In this document: positions 26,263 to 38,881 of the stretch, in pieces
Position numbering within the stretch: the first letter of the stretch is position 1
Layout of the letters: each line of letters starts with the position of its first letter
The notes under the pieces: generated by a model
The model's input: the letters and a program-made list of their open reading frames with translations, nothing else
The model's database searches: none
What the model was told of the DNA's origin: nothing
Translations under genes and position numbers: made by a program
From: Membranipora membranacea
Taxonomy: Eukaryota > Bryozoa > Gymnolaemata > Cheilostomatida > Membraniporidae
Direction of reading: 5' to 3'
Assembly: GCA_914767715.1 (NCBI GenBank)
Contig: OU612068.1
Span: 372,001-436,000, forward strand
Length of the DNA: 64,000 bases

Positions 26263-27459
26263 ATCAATGGGAATGCAACTCCCAAAAACAATTGTGTAAA
26301 AACAATGATGATCATTCACAAAGGAAATTACATCTGTTTATGATGATGGTTACCAAATTTCTGATGGCTAGATGGAATCAAACATGTAATGGACTGGAGT
26401 TGTAATGAATCGTATTTTTCAGTGAGTAGTGCATAAACAGAATGGTAATGACATACTGCAAGAGAAACAGGTCCCGACAGGGCCATGCACTACCAAGTGA
26501 TAAAGACCAATATCAGAGTACACCAAAGTTCACAATGTTCTCCCGGAGTAGACAACACCATCAGACTGCTGAACGAGCTCTTGCCGACATGTTCTCCAAT
26601 GAATTAACTAATGAATCGTAGGTTAATTTTATTTATGAACAATCCCATTTTTTGTACTGATAATTGCAACAGTGAACAACTTTTTGCTCGCGCTGTCCAC
26701 CAGTCGACAATTTTAGAACTGGCTAAGTCGTATCACCATTGCGGTATAGTAATCACATCTGTCATGTCTGTGAAAAGAAATTATACTATTCTGCTGAAGG
26801 CAAGCACATTGATCACATGATATACAATTGATTGTATATATCTGATTGATAGAGAGCAAAATGATTCACCGAGCATGAGTACCATCAGAAAAATTTCAGT
26901 GTGAAGACTGGAAATCAATGTCATCAATTAAGGGCGGGAACGTGTCAAAGTAGCTAACTCATACTCAATTGACTCTTACGATCAAATTTACATATATCAA
27001 AAGTGTAGTCTCGATATCTGTGTTGAAGGCAAGTGTAACGTAACCTAATCAATTTATTTTGCTGATCAAGTTATACGATATCATAGCATAGCCATCTCAG
27101 CGGCCCCATTAATATTTTTTCCCCACTGAGATATTGCTAATGAATAAAAAATCAAGTGTATTTGTATTGGAGGACATGTCGGCGAGTACTCTTACAGCAG
27201 TCTGATGGTGTAGTCTACTCCGGGAGAACATTGTGAACTTTGGTACCCATACTCTGATATTGGTGTCCTGTTTCTCTTGCAGTATGTCATTACCATTCTG
27301 TTTATGCACTACTCACTGAAAAATACAATTCATTACATGTTTGATTCCATCTAGCCATCAGAAATTTGGTAACCATCATCATAAACAGATGTAATTTCCT
27401 TTGTGAATGATCATCATTGTTTTTACACAATTGTTTTTGGGAGTTGCATTCCCATTGAT
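26263..27459. mobile_element. Inverted repeat / foldback with ~300-bp arms
   Basis: 26263-26600 and 27166-27459 are reverse complements with high identity. The left arm has a short insertion around 26470-26505 (GTCCCGACAGGGCCATGC) and other small differences. The spacer is about 565 bp. Both arms contain an acceptor-like TTTTTCAG followed by a frame reading HKQNGNDILQEKQ, so a gene fragment may have been duplicated in inverted orientation. It could equally be a foldback-type DNA transposon. No transposase is visible. Confidence 0.65.
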
Positions 27460-27824
27460 TCGAGCCCAGCCCCAGGCAAAGATGAGCACTTTTAAACTAC
27501 TCTACAATAATTTTGTTGATAGAAAAGTGTCATTTGTGTCAATGGACACCACTCATAGCACATTTATAATCATTTTTTATTAATGTTTAAAATGATGAAT
27601 GGAAATGTTCAGTCATGTCAAAGTTTAATAAAGTTGTGCTCCAACATCTGAAATGACATCAATACAAATATTTCTTATTTGACAATATTGGCAGGCTCAC
27701 AATTCAAAAACATTCTACAGTCGCGTGATCATCTGATCCAGGCACCTTCAGAATTACGTTCATCAACATTGAACAAGTTAGGTACATGTAAATAGTTTGT
27801 GATGGGTTGAGTGAAGGAGTGAGT

Positions 27825-28838
27825 GATGTGTATATTACCTGTGATCGTGTATATTACCTGTGATATGTATATTACCTGTGATGTGTATATTACCTGTGAT
27901 GTGTATATTACCTGTGATGTGTATATTACCTGTGATTGTGTATATTACCTGTGATCGTGTATATTACCTGTGATGCGTATATTACCTGTGATGCGTATAT
28001 TACCTGTGATGCGTATATTACCTGTGATGCGTATATTACCTGTGATGCGTATATTACCTGTGATGCGTATATTACCTGTGATGCGTATATTACCTGTGAT
28101 GCGTATATTACCTGTGATGCGTATATTACATGTGATGCGTATATTACCTGTGATGCGTATATTACGTGTGATGCGTATATTACCTGTGATGCGTATATTA
28201 CCTGTGATGCGTATATTACCTGTGATGCGTATATTACCTGTGATGCGTATATTACCTGTGATGCGTATATTACGTGTGATGCGTATATTACCTGTGATGC
28301 GTATATTACCTGTGATGCGTATATTACCTGTGATGCGTATATTACCTGTGATGCGTATATTACCTGTGATGCGTATATTACCTGTGATGCGTATATTACA
28401 TGTGATGCGTATATTACCTGTGATGCGTATATTACGTGTGATGCGTATATTACGTGTGATGCGTATATTACCTGTGATGCGTATATTACCTGTGATGCGT
28501 ATATTACCTGTGATGCGTATATTACCTGTGATGCGTATATTACCTGTGATGCGTATATTACCTGTGATGCGTATATTACATGTGATGCGTATATTACCTG
28601 TGATGCGTATATTATGTGTGATGCGTATATTACCTGTGATGCGTATATTACGTGTGATGCGTATATTACCTGTGATGCGTATATTACCTGTGATGCGTAT
28701 ATTACCTGTGATGCGTATATTACATGTGATGCGTATATTACCTGTGATGCGTATATTACCTGTGATGCGTATATTACCTGTGATGCGTATATTACCTGTG
28801 ATGCGTATATTACCTGTGATGTGTATATTACCTGTGAT
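27825..28838. repeat. 18-bp satellite array (GTATATTACCTGTGATGC)
   Basis: About 56 head-to-tail copies. The first few units are GTG or CGTG variants of other lengths and the rest are exact 18-mers, differing mainly at one position (TTACCTG / TTACATG / TTACGTG, once TTATGTG). Because 18 is a multiple of 3 and no frame contains a stop, the array is open in two plus frames and one minus frame for about 300 codons. These are repeat artefacts. Confidence 0.95.
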
Positions 28839-29920
28839 CATACTGATTACAAAGCCTCTTTAGACAATAATAACTGGCCACTACCATCACAACATATAAC
28901 ATATAATAGGCACATATCTGACAGCGACTTAGGATAGACACAGGGACAATAAAGATAAAGGTAAGAAACTATCTCCATACAAGCAATTAACTCAAATTAA
29001 AATACTGGTCTATCTGTCTTGTTAAAACATCTAGCAGTCACCGTTCTGATGATTTTCAGTTTTTATAACAGATCTATGTACTTGGTAACTGTTGTCTAAA
29101 TACGAAGTCACAAAACAAGCTTTGTATCTCAGGTATACTGCAGCTCGTGCAAGTGTGATCAGATATACCTGTATTCCGGGTCGCCCGCATTCTAATATTG
29201 AGCTGACGCCGGCTTGAAGTCAAAGTGGAAAAAACTGAGTAGAATGTTTGGGACAACTCCACATAAGCCGTAGGTGCAAGTTTTGCAGCTCTACTCTTTC
29301 ACCAGGGAGCCAGCCACCCTCCGTGCTTTCACTATGTTCCCATGAATCGATTTGATCTCTATTTTAGGAGTTATTGAATAACATTTGTTCAACAAAACTA
29401 AAACTTTCATTCGCTTTGGAACCACGATGCGTTGATGCTGTGGCGTGGATGAATGGACAGTACGATCTTCAAAGCAGGAAACCTGGGTTCATATCCGACC
29501 GTGGCAGATTTTCTTGAAGTTTCAATATCATGTAAATCCTAATCATCCCATCGAATTGAGAGTGGGCAACTTCATTCGAAGTGGGAAATCATTTCATGGG
29601 AACATGGTGCTTTTAGTTTTACTGTTGAACATCATGTAAGTGGGTCGTAGTTTTATTGTAATTATCATAGCCATAAACTATATAAATAATATGGAAAAAA
29701 TTTATAATCTTTACATCACAATAATATCCTTTTATTCTTATTGAAGCCGTATTTGTTACACCGCTTATGTCTTGTTATTTTATCTTTATATGATCTATTG
29801 TGAAGTCTGTCAAAGGCTAAAAAATATCTACACTTATTTATCCCACTATAACTTGCCAATGAATAATTAACGATTATTTTATGAACAAACTAACTGAAAC
29901 AATTATTATCACCCTGACCA
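28839..29920. other. Gene-poor region with a possible tRNA-like SINE remnant
   Basis: At about 29430-29505 a stretch with a B-box-like GGTTCATATCC and weak A-box resembles a degenerate tRNA-derived SINE head. Otherwise nothing is seen. Confidence 0.35.
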
Positions 29921-30368
29921 CGGGGGGGGGGGGGGGGGGGCATAACCCTGTGCTTGGGATGATAAAAGGATTTCAGACAACATGTAGAGAACAGACTGTA
30001 GAGAATCTCAGAGATAGGGTACAGTCAACTAACCTACCTACTGTAATAGTCTGGGATCATCACAAACAAAAAGGTGATATTAAAGCTGGAGCTCAAAACA
30101 ATCAAAAGTTTAATTCTTGAAACCTGAACTACTCTGACAAAGTGTTTGTGGAATGTTTCCCATACCTTGTTCATGACCTTTTGAGTAAAGTCTATCATGA
30201 CAACACGTGGATCCTCAACAAGCATGCCCAAGTCATGACAATATTTTTTTTAAAGCTGAAGGACATCTCAATTTTGACCCCATGATGATTGCCAAATCTT
30301 ATTTGCCAATTTTAATATCATAACCTGTGCTGATCCAGGAACACAAGAATCAACAGCAATTACATGCC

Positions 30369-30381
30369 CCCCCCCCCCCAA
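30369..30381 (+). repeat. Poly-C tract
   Basis: C13 run. Similar G or C runs occur at about 6932, 29923, 37105, 49630 and 57812. Confidence 0.7.
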
Positions 30382-31609
30382 CACAAAAAGTCTTTGGAAG
30401 TGATTAAAGCTATGACCCAAATTGAGAATATCTTCCATTACCTACTGTAAAGGCTTTTTATCACAATCACATATTCAGAATTTTTGTAAAGCTAATTTTT
30501 CAAGACTCAAGTTCTGAAAACCTGTTTTAGAACATCTGGGATGAGTTGCGAAGCCTTAAGTTTGTAAATTTCAATTTTGTTTGATAATATGTAGCATAAG
30601 CTCTCTATCTACACCGTAGAGTTATTATATAACTACTCTATGCTCTACCTACACCATCAGAATATCAGATTTATCTCCACATGAATAATGACTACATTGG
30701 GAAATATTGCCTGGTCACTCTGCACTAATACCATCAACTTCTCTTTCACAGAATAGGTCAGAATACTGAAGGTAAAATCTCAATACTTGTTAGGTTAGAG
30801 GTCTGAAAGCTGAAGACTTGGTAGTGAACATGACATAATATACATCAAACTGGCACTTGCAGCCACCTGAGCACTTGATCTAGATATATACTACTAAAGT
30901 ACTGCTTCGTGGGGTGACAAGAGAAATAGAAAAACTTCTGGCTGACCAGCAGCCAGGCGGTTGGAGATCTCTCAACGTTACTTGGGACGAACATACTCAA
31001 TTCAAGGTAGTCCCAGAGAGATATCATTAAATGCAATTTTTTGATCACTCATTGGCAAGTAGCTTCTGGACTGTTTTTCGCATCTTAACTGGATCCACCC
31101 TTTTCCCATATATTCCGAATTCATAATTAGACTGCTACCAGTTATTTTATAATGGGTTTTCTTATAAAAAGATTAGAGGGGTGACTACAATTTGTCTATA
31201 AAACATCAACAATTGGGTTTAGAAGTATGATATTTTCTCAAAAACTACTCAAGATATGCATGACATTGATAAAAAAAATTCAATGATACTGCTTCATTCT
31301 ATGAACTTTGCCAAGAGAAGTTAAATTGTAAAAAAACGCCCTTTTAACCCCTTTTCCGTGTTTCTTATTTGGATTCGCCCCTTTTTGCCCCATTTGTGAA
31401 ATAGTACATTTATGTGTCATCAGAACGGCCATAAAAAACTACGCCAGATACAGTCTTAAATATTTTCTGTTCAAGACACTTACAAGGATGTAATTTTTAT
31501 AGCCTTTTTTGTATAGCCGCTGCTGGCCTACAAGTTTCATGCTGAGAAAGTAGAAATGGTCAGCGTGTTTGACAGATACCCGTAAGCTCAAGTTCAACAT
31601 GTGCTATCT

Positions 31610-31800
31610 CTAGTGCCCTATAACTACCTTCCAACTGCCTTATATCCACCCTCCAACTGCCCTATATCCACCCTCCAACTGCCTTATATCCACCCTCCTA
31701 CTGCTCTATATATATACCCGATACTGCCCCTAATCTTCCCTTACATCATGTACTGCTCTGTATCTACCCTTATACTGCCCTATATCTATCCTCCGACAGA
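31610..31800 (+). repeat. Degenerate ~21-bp repeat (CTATATCCACCCTCCAACTGC)
   Basis: About eight diverging copies. The open frame across it is repeat-driven. Confidence 0.7.
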
Positions 31801-32689
31801 TCTGTATGATAACACCAATTTTACTTCACATCAATGTTGTAACGCCACTCGCTTTTAAATGCCTCAGCTGATACTCCATATAGTGTCATGTCTGGGTTTG
31901 TTATTATACTGCGCATTTTCCGAGCAACACAATCATACGGAAAAATCTATCTAAAGACCAAAAGATCACTTCGTCAATTTGTACATAAAAATCAAAAAAT
32001 TGGTGACATGGAAAATACAGAGACACATACTTGTCCTTTAGGATGTTTTCCTATTACAGAGATATAGAGAATTATGCGCAGATGTTTACCTGTGGAGTAC
32101 TTACAGAGTATGCCAGGCAAGGGATAGGATCAAAGTTGATGGAAAAGTCTATAGAAGTGTTAAGAGGACACAACTATCAACTTCTGGCTGGGATATTTTC
32201 GAGTTTCTATTCACAGAAAATTGCAAAGAAGTTTGGATTTAAGGAGATCCTTGTTATCCCATATGAAGGAAACTATTTCATTTATGAGGAATTTACTGAT
32301 GCGATGAAGCAAGTTCATATAACATATTTAGTGATGGCAAAAAGGATTGATATCCCGACCCTCAAATAGAACCAAGATTGTAACATCTACCGAACCAGTG
32401 GCCTGTCAGTAATCTAGATTACCATCTTAGATTGTTTGAGCTTGAGCTTTGCCAAATATGCGCCAGACACAGATTATAGGATCAAATATGTCAGCATATC
32501 GTTTTGGACACTATTTAGCAAATTACGAATTGTTTGGGCAATTCAGAAAAGATTTCCTATATCACATTCCCTATCTAGTTGTAGAATAATTAGTCAAAAG
32601 ATAATTTTGATATTTTATAAATTGTTGTCATTGATTGATCGCGAATTCTTGCATTGTAACTAAGCTACTTTTTTGGTTGGGGAAATATG

Positions 32690-32919
32690 GCTATGTGAAC
32701 TCTCCATATGGAACTCCCTTATGCAAACAATTACTTGCAAATTATCCAGACAAATTTGTCAGTATTAAAGTCATACACATGACCTTAGGGTCATTTTATA
32801 AAAGTTTTATGCACAGAACGGTTGTGCACATAAATTGAACACAAATAATCAGAGTGCACACCTTTTCACATAAAGTTGGAGCTAAGTTGAGAATGTCAGC
32901 TACTAACATAGAAATAAAG
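32690..32919 (+). promoter_or_regulatory. Orphan copy of GNAT-gene promoter plus first exon
   Basis: ATG at 32893 begins MSATNIEIK, followed by a donor GTTAGC at 32920. The upstream 200 bp matches the same region at 37.3-37.5 kb (minus), 45.2-45.4 kb and 46.25-46.45 kb. It contains TGACCTTAGGGTCA (32780-32793) directly followed by a TATAAAA box (32797-32803), about 110 nt before the ATG. No exon 2 was found downstream before a SINE at 33.0 kb, so the copy is probably inactive. Confidence 0.65.
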
Positions 32920-32984
32920 GTTAGCCGTGTAACTTGCTTTACATCTCATACCTAATTCATCAATGTATATGCAAATATATATAT

Positions 32985-33300
32985 AAAAAGGAGTCAGGAG
33001 TGGTCTCATGGTTAATGGTACGGACTTTGGATCCTTGAGGTCCAGGTTCAATTCCCGGCACCGGCAGTCATTTCTGATTTGATACTGGCACACCATTCAT
33101 CCTTGCCAGGTCCTTGCGGAACGGGACCAAAAATACCGGAAGTCCACTGTGTGTTTGCACACCCCACACGCAGTAAAAAGAACCCACTCTGCCTCTTCTA
33201 TATAAAGAGTAGCCGGATTTCCGGCGGGCATGGGTATAGGGTGCGGCATGAGTACTATGGGTCCCGGTACCTGTACCCAAGAGAGGAAAACTCTCTCTGC
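32985..33300 (+). mobile_element. tRNA-derived SINE (tRNA-Gln-like head)
   Basis: The head resembles tRNA-Gln: A-box-like TGGTCTCATGG, anticodon stem-loop ACTTTGGAT and B box GGTTCAATTCC, without the full acceptor stem. It is followed by about 230 bp of GC-richer body (ACCGGAAGTCCACTGTG..., TTTCCGGCGGGCATGGG). The body composition differs sharply from the AT-rich surroundings. RNA polymerase III transcription is inferred from the boxes. Confidence 0.55.
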
Positions 33301-33869
33301 TTCAAAAGATATGCAAATATTGAGTAGTAATGGATGTTTTTAACATCATAGAGTCACCCACCAGGTTTGGTGACACTTCTATAATCTTCTAGATGATATT
33401 TTTGTTAATAGTTTGTTGAGAAATATGTGGTCATGTACTGTTGATACAGTCATCATAGCAGATCATCTGCCAATAGTGGGTTTCATAACGTTTCAAAATT
33501 TACCCAGCTTTTCCAAAAGCTCTAAATTACAAGAAATCAAAAAAAGTTAATCATGACACTTTCAAAAAAAAATGAGTGACCCGGAATGCTGGCAGACAGT
33601 GCTGGAATGCAACGACCCGAACACAGCTTTTGAGATTTTACTACAACCTTTCAAGAAAAGTCAACTACCATCAAAACTAAGAAAGCAGGCCGGAAATACT
33701 CATTATAGTGAAAGTAAATGAGCTATAATACAACTGTAAAAGCTATATATGTATAGCTAGTAAACTGAAAACAATGTTTAAGAAAGTTTTTGATAAGTCT
33801 AGATATGGCAGCTGATTTACCACAGTATTCTTTTACATGATTGCATATGACGAAAGATGGCCATCCTGG

Positions 33870-34900
33870 TAAAACCAGAGACTATAGATTCCTCCATTGT
33901 TATTTTATTGCTATACTTATTGGCAAGTGATAGTATGCGGTAGAAAGCTCCCAACACCATGATCACAAAAAGCTAACATTCAACTCTGTCACACCTTGGG
34001 GCGTGTTGTCACAGCTATCCCATGTCCTGAAAAAATATAATATATTTCTTGTCTTCAAGATAACCTATGACCCGTTGGTGGTATACTCATAATCTCTCTC
34101 AGTTTTTACACCTAATTTTACTCTAGACTCTAAACTAGTCCTATAACCCCGTAATTTAGAAGAACAATTGTATGTTTCTAGCAGAAAACCAATTCATATT
34201 ATGAAATAATGTATAAACCAACATATAATAGTATGAATAATGCTAGACAAATTATACTGGTATATAAGTAAATATAGGCAGATATTAGACATAGTATTTA
34301 TTTTGAAATCTGCTCAGCACTAAGGCTGGATTATACTTGAGGAGCTACATGTACTTATACTTTGGGGAATTTTAGATTGTCATTCTTCTACAGGTCTACT
34401 AGATGCGGCATAATAAGAAAGAAAGAAATAATATCTGTAGACTGGCTAGTGTAGGAATCGTCCTCATGCTGGGTCAGATGATCGCTGCTACTGCTTCTGC
34501 ACAAGATTACGATTATTATTTGTCTCAATCCATTTGACACAATAAGAGTCTGTTTTATGAATTTTCCTCATCTCGTCAGAGAGGGCATCGCGATTAAGAT
34601 AGTTTCCTTCATATGGAAACTCAATTACAGTTTCAAATCCAAATTTGTCTGCTATTTTTTGAGAGAAGAGACTTGAAAAGTTGCCAACTAGAAGTGGATA
34701 GTTGTGTTCTGCTGTAACTTGTAAACACTTCGCCATCAACTTAGAAGCTATTCCTTGTTTGGTGTACTCTTGTAAAACACCGCATGCCGACATGAACGCG
34801 TAGCTCTCTAAATCACTGCAACAAAAAATATAAGTGAGAATAGGTAAGCTTTCAGAATTTAATAAGAAAATGTTTAGCATCATTGCGGAGTTCATCACTT
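33870..34900 (-). repeat. Left arm of GNAT-cluster inverted duplication
   Basis: This stretch is the reverse complement of 43070-44100 at high identity, covering the last GNAT exon, its 3' UTR and about 600 bp of flank. A third related copy lies at 49060-50050 in the same orientation as 43 kb. Confidence 0.85.
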
Positions 34901-37311
34901 GGAAAGGTAGTAGGGGTACAGAACTACCCCATATTACATCAGGATGCATACTGAAAAATGATATGGCAAATACGACTTCTTTTTTAATACAACCCTTTTT
35001 TCTGCAGTTATCCTAATTATGGTACGATCGCGCAAGCGGTCATTTTTAGGGGTTTTGTGTTTCTGGAAACAATACCAATAGAGTTTTTGAATTGCTGGAA
35101 TGGGAGGTTGTCCCGCTGAGTGTAAGTGATTTCCGCTCATATCAGGTTTGTTTTAAAATACAAAAGCCCAAGTAAGCTCCATAAACAAGTGTATGAATGG
35201 AATAAGCTAGCTGGGAGGAGAGAACACGACTCCGAGTAGTGAGCAGTATGCTTGCCAATAAGCACGATCAACCCAACCTTTTTTTGTGATGGGAGATGGT
35301 GCAATCAGTTAGCATACTTGGTATTTAATGCTAGGCGATTATGTCTGCGGCCGCGTGACAAGGCTAATGTCTATCAGCTTCCTTGCCGTAGTTAACCAAC
35401 ATAAATATATAAGATGGTGAAACTCACGGGTATCTATCAAAGAAGCTGCCCATTTCGTTGATATACGGCATAACAAATTTATATATATTGTTTATCTGCT
35501 CAGTCGTCTCCTCATCCCATGTGTAGCTTTTAAAGGTATATGCCCCTGGCTGTGCAGTGCGGGGAAGTTTCTCTATCTCTGGTGTCACCCCTCGAAGCAA
35601 CACCTGACCCACCACCTAAATGAACCGTAATAATATGTATTATATATATGTATTCCAGTAAATTAAATACTGTAAGGGCAGCCTCATTTTCTATTTATTA
35701 TTATCATGTTATTGAAAACATCACACCATTTATTTGTAGGAGGATCTGCACAAGATTGTCTCTGATTCACAGGTTTAATATAAGTGATAACCAGTTGAAC
35801 ACTTATCTACATTTTCCATCTCTGCATTGTTCGAGACTTTCAAATGATTAATTTGCTTGAGGCACAGCACCCAGTTTTCTTTGATTTCTAAGCTCTAGCC
35901 TTAGAGTCATTATACTAAATAATATAACTATTTATAATAAGTCTATGGCTCTAGCTTTGTTTACAAATGTAAGTTTATCTTTTTTTCAGCCCTATTTTCT
36001 TTTCATAATCTCGGTCAATTTTACCTTTTGCTTGTTGTGATCCCAGGCTATTATAGTAGGTAGGTTGGATGACATGACCATGTCTCTCAGACTATCTATA
36101 GTCTGTTCTCTGCCAGTAGTCTGAAATCCTGTAATCATCGCAGTCATTGGATTGTGGGCTCGCGACTCCATGAACCCTTCTATTAACAGTGGCCAGTTTT
36201 CCTCTGGGTTTTCTAGACACTATAAATATCCAATAATCAGTGATTTTATGTTTGAGTTGTCCACAGTAGATTTTATGTTTGAGTTGTCCACAGTAGATGT
36301 CTGACAATTATAGTTATTAGCTGTGTTTTCTATGTAACCAATTTTACTGATGTAGGGACCAAATGCAGACAAACTGAAACCAACTTTATCTTCGGTGAAA
36401 TGCAAAGTTGAGTGTGCCATTGTTTTTGTCTTCCCTCCTATTTGGAGCTAAAACATGGACTGTCAAGTGCAGAGGACTACTGCATTAGGTTAGGTCTAGG
36501 TGGGCTTGGGTGAAGACACTTCATTAATTATATGACGAATGTGGGGCAGGGGGTATCCTTGAACCAATATATTGGTAGGGCTTTGCACCAGCTGAGTTGA
36601 TCTCTATAGTCACTACTGTTGTATAATGCCAAAATTGGTAGGGCTCGGCCCAACCAGATCTCATTGACGATAACCCCCTGATGTGGGGATATACAACAGC
36701 AGCATTCTGGAACTGCTGATGGATGTAGCCTGGGCAGGCTGTCGTGTCGGGGTGGGTGGGGAGGGGAGACAGCCTGGGTCAATTTCTCATGACCTTCCCA
36801 CCCACCCCCGACACGACAGCCTGCCCAGGCTATGATGGATGGAGAAACCCATTAAGAGGAACTAGATATAGAGGGATCATGTTCACCGAATGGATACAGA
36901 AAGTCTACCTGTTTTGAACTTGCTTTCCATCAAATTGGCTCAAATGTCCACTTTGCTAAAAAGAACCTTTTCGGCCTCATTTTTTCGATAAAATGATGCA
37001 ACGTCATCCAATCAATTTTTCATTGAGCTTTTAACCATCAGTATATCAGCAGCTTTCCAACTGTGTATAGAAAGTCCACATTTTCTGACTTCTGTGTCCA
37101 ACCTCCCCCCCCCCCCCCGTGTCACTATCTTAAGAGATGTGTTAGAAGATGGGCGGTCTGGAGAGCTTGTATCAGAAGATCATAGAATATATAGAACAGA
37201 ACTATACACACTGAAGATCATAAGCCTGAACACTCAGATTTAAATATATAATATTGCATTGTATTGCAAGTTACACGACCTTACCTTTATTTCTATATTA
37301 GTAGCTGACAT
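34488..37311 (-). CDS. GNAT-family N-acetyltransferase (AANAT-like), intact copy
   Basis: Exons: 37311-37285 (MSATNIEIK), 36447-36292, 36219-36025, 35615-35428, 34815-34488. The joined frame is 894 nt, 297 residues, open throughout. The C-terminal exon has ACGVLQEYTKQGIASKLM (about 199-216), matching acetyl-CoA-binding motif A; the usual leading R/Q is a T. SSLFSQKIADKFGFE matches the late GNAT region of insect-type aralkylamine acetyltransferases. Such enzymes transfer acetyl from acetyl-CoA to small amines; the substrate here is unknown. The donor of exon 2 (ACT|GTGGAC) is weak and lies in a 27-bp tandem duplication, so that join is the least sure. It is the only copy in the cluster whose five exons are all open. 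A poly(A) signal AATAAA (34297-34302, minus) follows the stop by about 190 nt. Cytosolic by lack of signal peptide. Confidence 0.75.
36726..36832. repeat. GC-rich long hairpin (~38-nt arms)
   Basis: TAGCCTGGGCAGGCTGTCG... at 36726-36763 pairs with ...CGACAGCCTGCCCAGGCTA at 36793-36832, with one single-base indel in a G run and one mismatch; the loop is about 29 nt. It sits in intron 1 of the minus-strand GNAT gene. The same AGCCTGG(A)CAGGCTGTCGGGG start occurs at 57168-57187 without its partner arm. Confidence 0.8.
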
Positions 37312-37520
37312 TCTCAACTTAGCTCCCACTTTATGTGCAAAGGTGTGCACTTTTATTCTTTTGTGTTCAGTTTATGCTCAGATGATGTTCTGCGCTATTA
37401 TATAATGACTCTTAGGTCATGACTCTTAGGTCATGTGCATTGATAATTTGCAAGTCACTGTTTGCAGTAGAGAGTTTCCAATCAATCATTGACAACAAGG
37501 CTAATCAACCTTGGTCAAGA
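37312..37520 (-). promoter_or_regulatory. Putative promoter of the intact GNAT gene
   Basis: Reading on the minus strand, two adjacent copies of TGACCTAAGAGTCA (37433-37420 and 37419-37406) run straight into a TATATAA box (about 37405-37398), some 90 nt before the ATG at 37311. The other three copies of this module carry a single TGACCTtNGGGTCA at the same place. The AGGTCA-type half-sites are typical nuclear-receptor targets. Function is inferred from conservation and position. Confidence 0.5.
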
Positions 37521-37834
37521 TAAAAGGATGTGATTGTCCAACTGTGTAAACAAGTATAGCCTGGGATCACAACAAGCAAAAGGTAAAATTATGGACCAAG
37601 ATCATGACAAAAAGTAGGTACGGAAAAAAAAGATAGACTCAGAATACTAACAAAGCTAGATCATGACTACGGCAGACGAGCTGCGCCACATGGGAAAATA
37701 AATTGGGAATGGCGCAGATCGGCTACATGCAATTTACATGTGGCGCAGCTCGGCTAGACTCTAATGACTCTATTATGGTCCAACACCTCTATTTATTTCC
37801 CCATTGCTTTACACGCAAACTATGTTGACTTGAT

Positions 37835-38881
37835 TGATTGATTGATTGATTTATTAGCTATCACAAACATTAAATATTGCGAAAAATGGATGCATTGGTT
37901 GGTTGGTTGGTTTATTTTGTCACAAACATTAGGTATGCTGCGAGATTGAGTGTTTATACTGTTACATGAGTAGGGAATACCAAAAAGAAACATAAACAAA
38001 ATGAGTAAAGTAAAGTCTGACTTCTAGTGGATTAAAAAATATCTTGCAATATCAAAATCAAGTGTCTGAGGAATGAGTCTTTACCCCAGGCAGTTCTGTA
38101 TTTAAGGCTGCGATATCTGCCTGAGGGGAGTTTCTCAAGAAAATTGTTTAAAAAATGTTCGTCATCATGTATTATCTGCAGGGCCAGGTTCTTTGTACGT
38201 TTTGATATGACTGAATCTAGGTCCCCAATATCAAGACCTAGTCTGTCGCCTTGCTTAAAAAACTTTCTCAGAGCTTTCTTGTCTCGTGAATAAATACTAG
38301 TGAACAAAATAGGATAACATGCAGGCTAAAGGCTTTGTACTCTGATAATTAAAGGTTCTGATGACAAACATTCTCTGATTTGCTTTGGATACAACATTAT
38401 TGACATGATCTTCGAAACGTAATTTGTTATCAAAGAGAACTCCCAAATATTTAACATTGTCACAAAAATCTATTTTTACACCATTTAATTCTTGAGTAGG
38501 ACTGTCAGGTTTATCTCTCTTAGTGGAGAAAAGCATCTCTTGGGTTTTAGAAGGATTAAGTAATAAGTCGAGTTCTTTGCATAGACCTGGGATTCTATTG
38601 ATCTCACTAAAATAATTAGACAAGTCATTATTATCAGAGATGCAACCAACAATACAAGTGTCATCAGCATATTTTAAAATAGTTATATTGCTCTGTTCTG
38701 ATCTATATCTACTAATCCTATTTGTATACACTGAGAATAATAGAGGACTGAGGACAGAACCCTGGGGTGTTCCTGTGTTGGTGGTGATTGATGTTGAGAG
38801 AATATTGTTTACTATTGTTCTTTGTGTTCTGCCTGTCAGGAAACTCGACACCCAGTTTGATTTGATTTGATTTGTATTCAT
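37835..38881 (-). mobile_element. Non-LTR retrotransposon family A, copy A1 (5'-truncated)
   Basis: Two overlapping minus-strand frames (38881-38297 and 38307-38032, one frameshift) encode the second half of a CR1/jockey-like reverse transcriptase: NTGTPQGSVLSPLLFS, the catalytic KYADDTC, NPSKTQEM and VKYLGVLFDNKL, then a C-terminal region with LPSGRYRSLKYR. The 3' end carries (TTGG)n at about 37898, and a second nested 3' terminus with (TTGA)n lies at about 37835-37880. No endonuclease domain remains. The 5' truncation joins directly the 3' tail of the family B copy. Confidence 0.85.

Larger units (their letters stand above)
29923..32369 (+). pseudogene. GNAT acetyltransferase copy, 5'-truncated and mostly decayed
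   Basis: Pieces match exons 3-5 of the intact gene at 34.5-37.3 kb. 29940-30091 gives HNPVLGMIKGFQTTCREQT...WDHHKQK; its first half is replaced by a G18 run at about 29923-29940. 30893-31015 gives VLLRGVTREIEKLL...TWDE, and about 31549-31585 gives a FDRYP end, both with disruptions. The last exon (about 32047-32369, acceptor TTACAG) is fully open and encodes CGVLTEYARQGIGSKLM, close to the acetyl-CoA-binding motif A of GNAT enzymes, through to a stop at 32367-32369. Only this last exon could still be coding. It is diverged from the other copies, so this duplication is older. Confidence 0.7.

Noticed and set aside
27936..28937. Long open frames (333, 298 and 297 codons) on both strands
   Set aside because: They are translations of the 18-bp satellite; period divisible by three and no stop in the unit explain them fully.
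32990..33065. tRNA-Gln gene
   Set aside because: Internal boxes fit, but the 5' and 3' acceptor strands do not pair and a long repeat body follows.
38640..38870. Plus-strand frames across 38.6-41.4 kb
   Set aside because: Antisense shadows of the reverse-transcriptase fragments.
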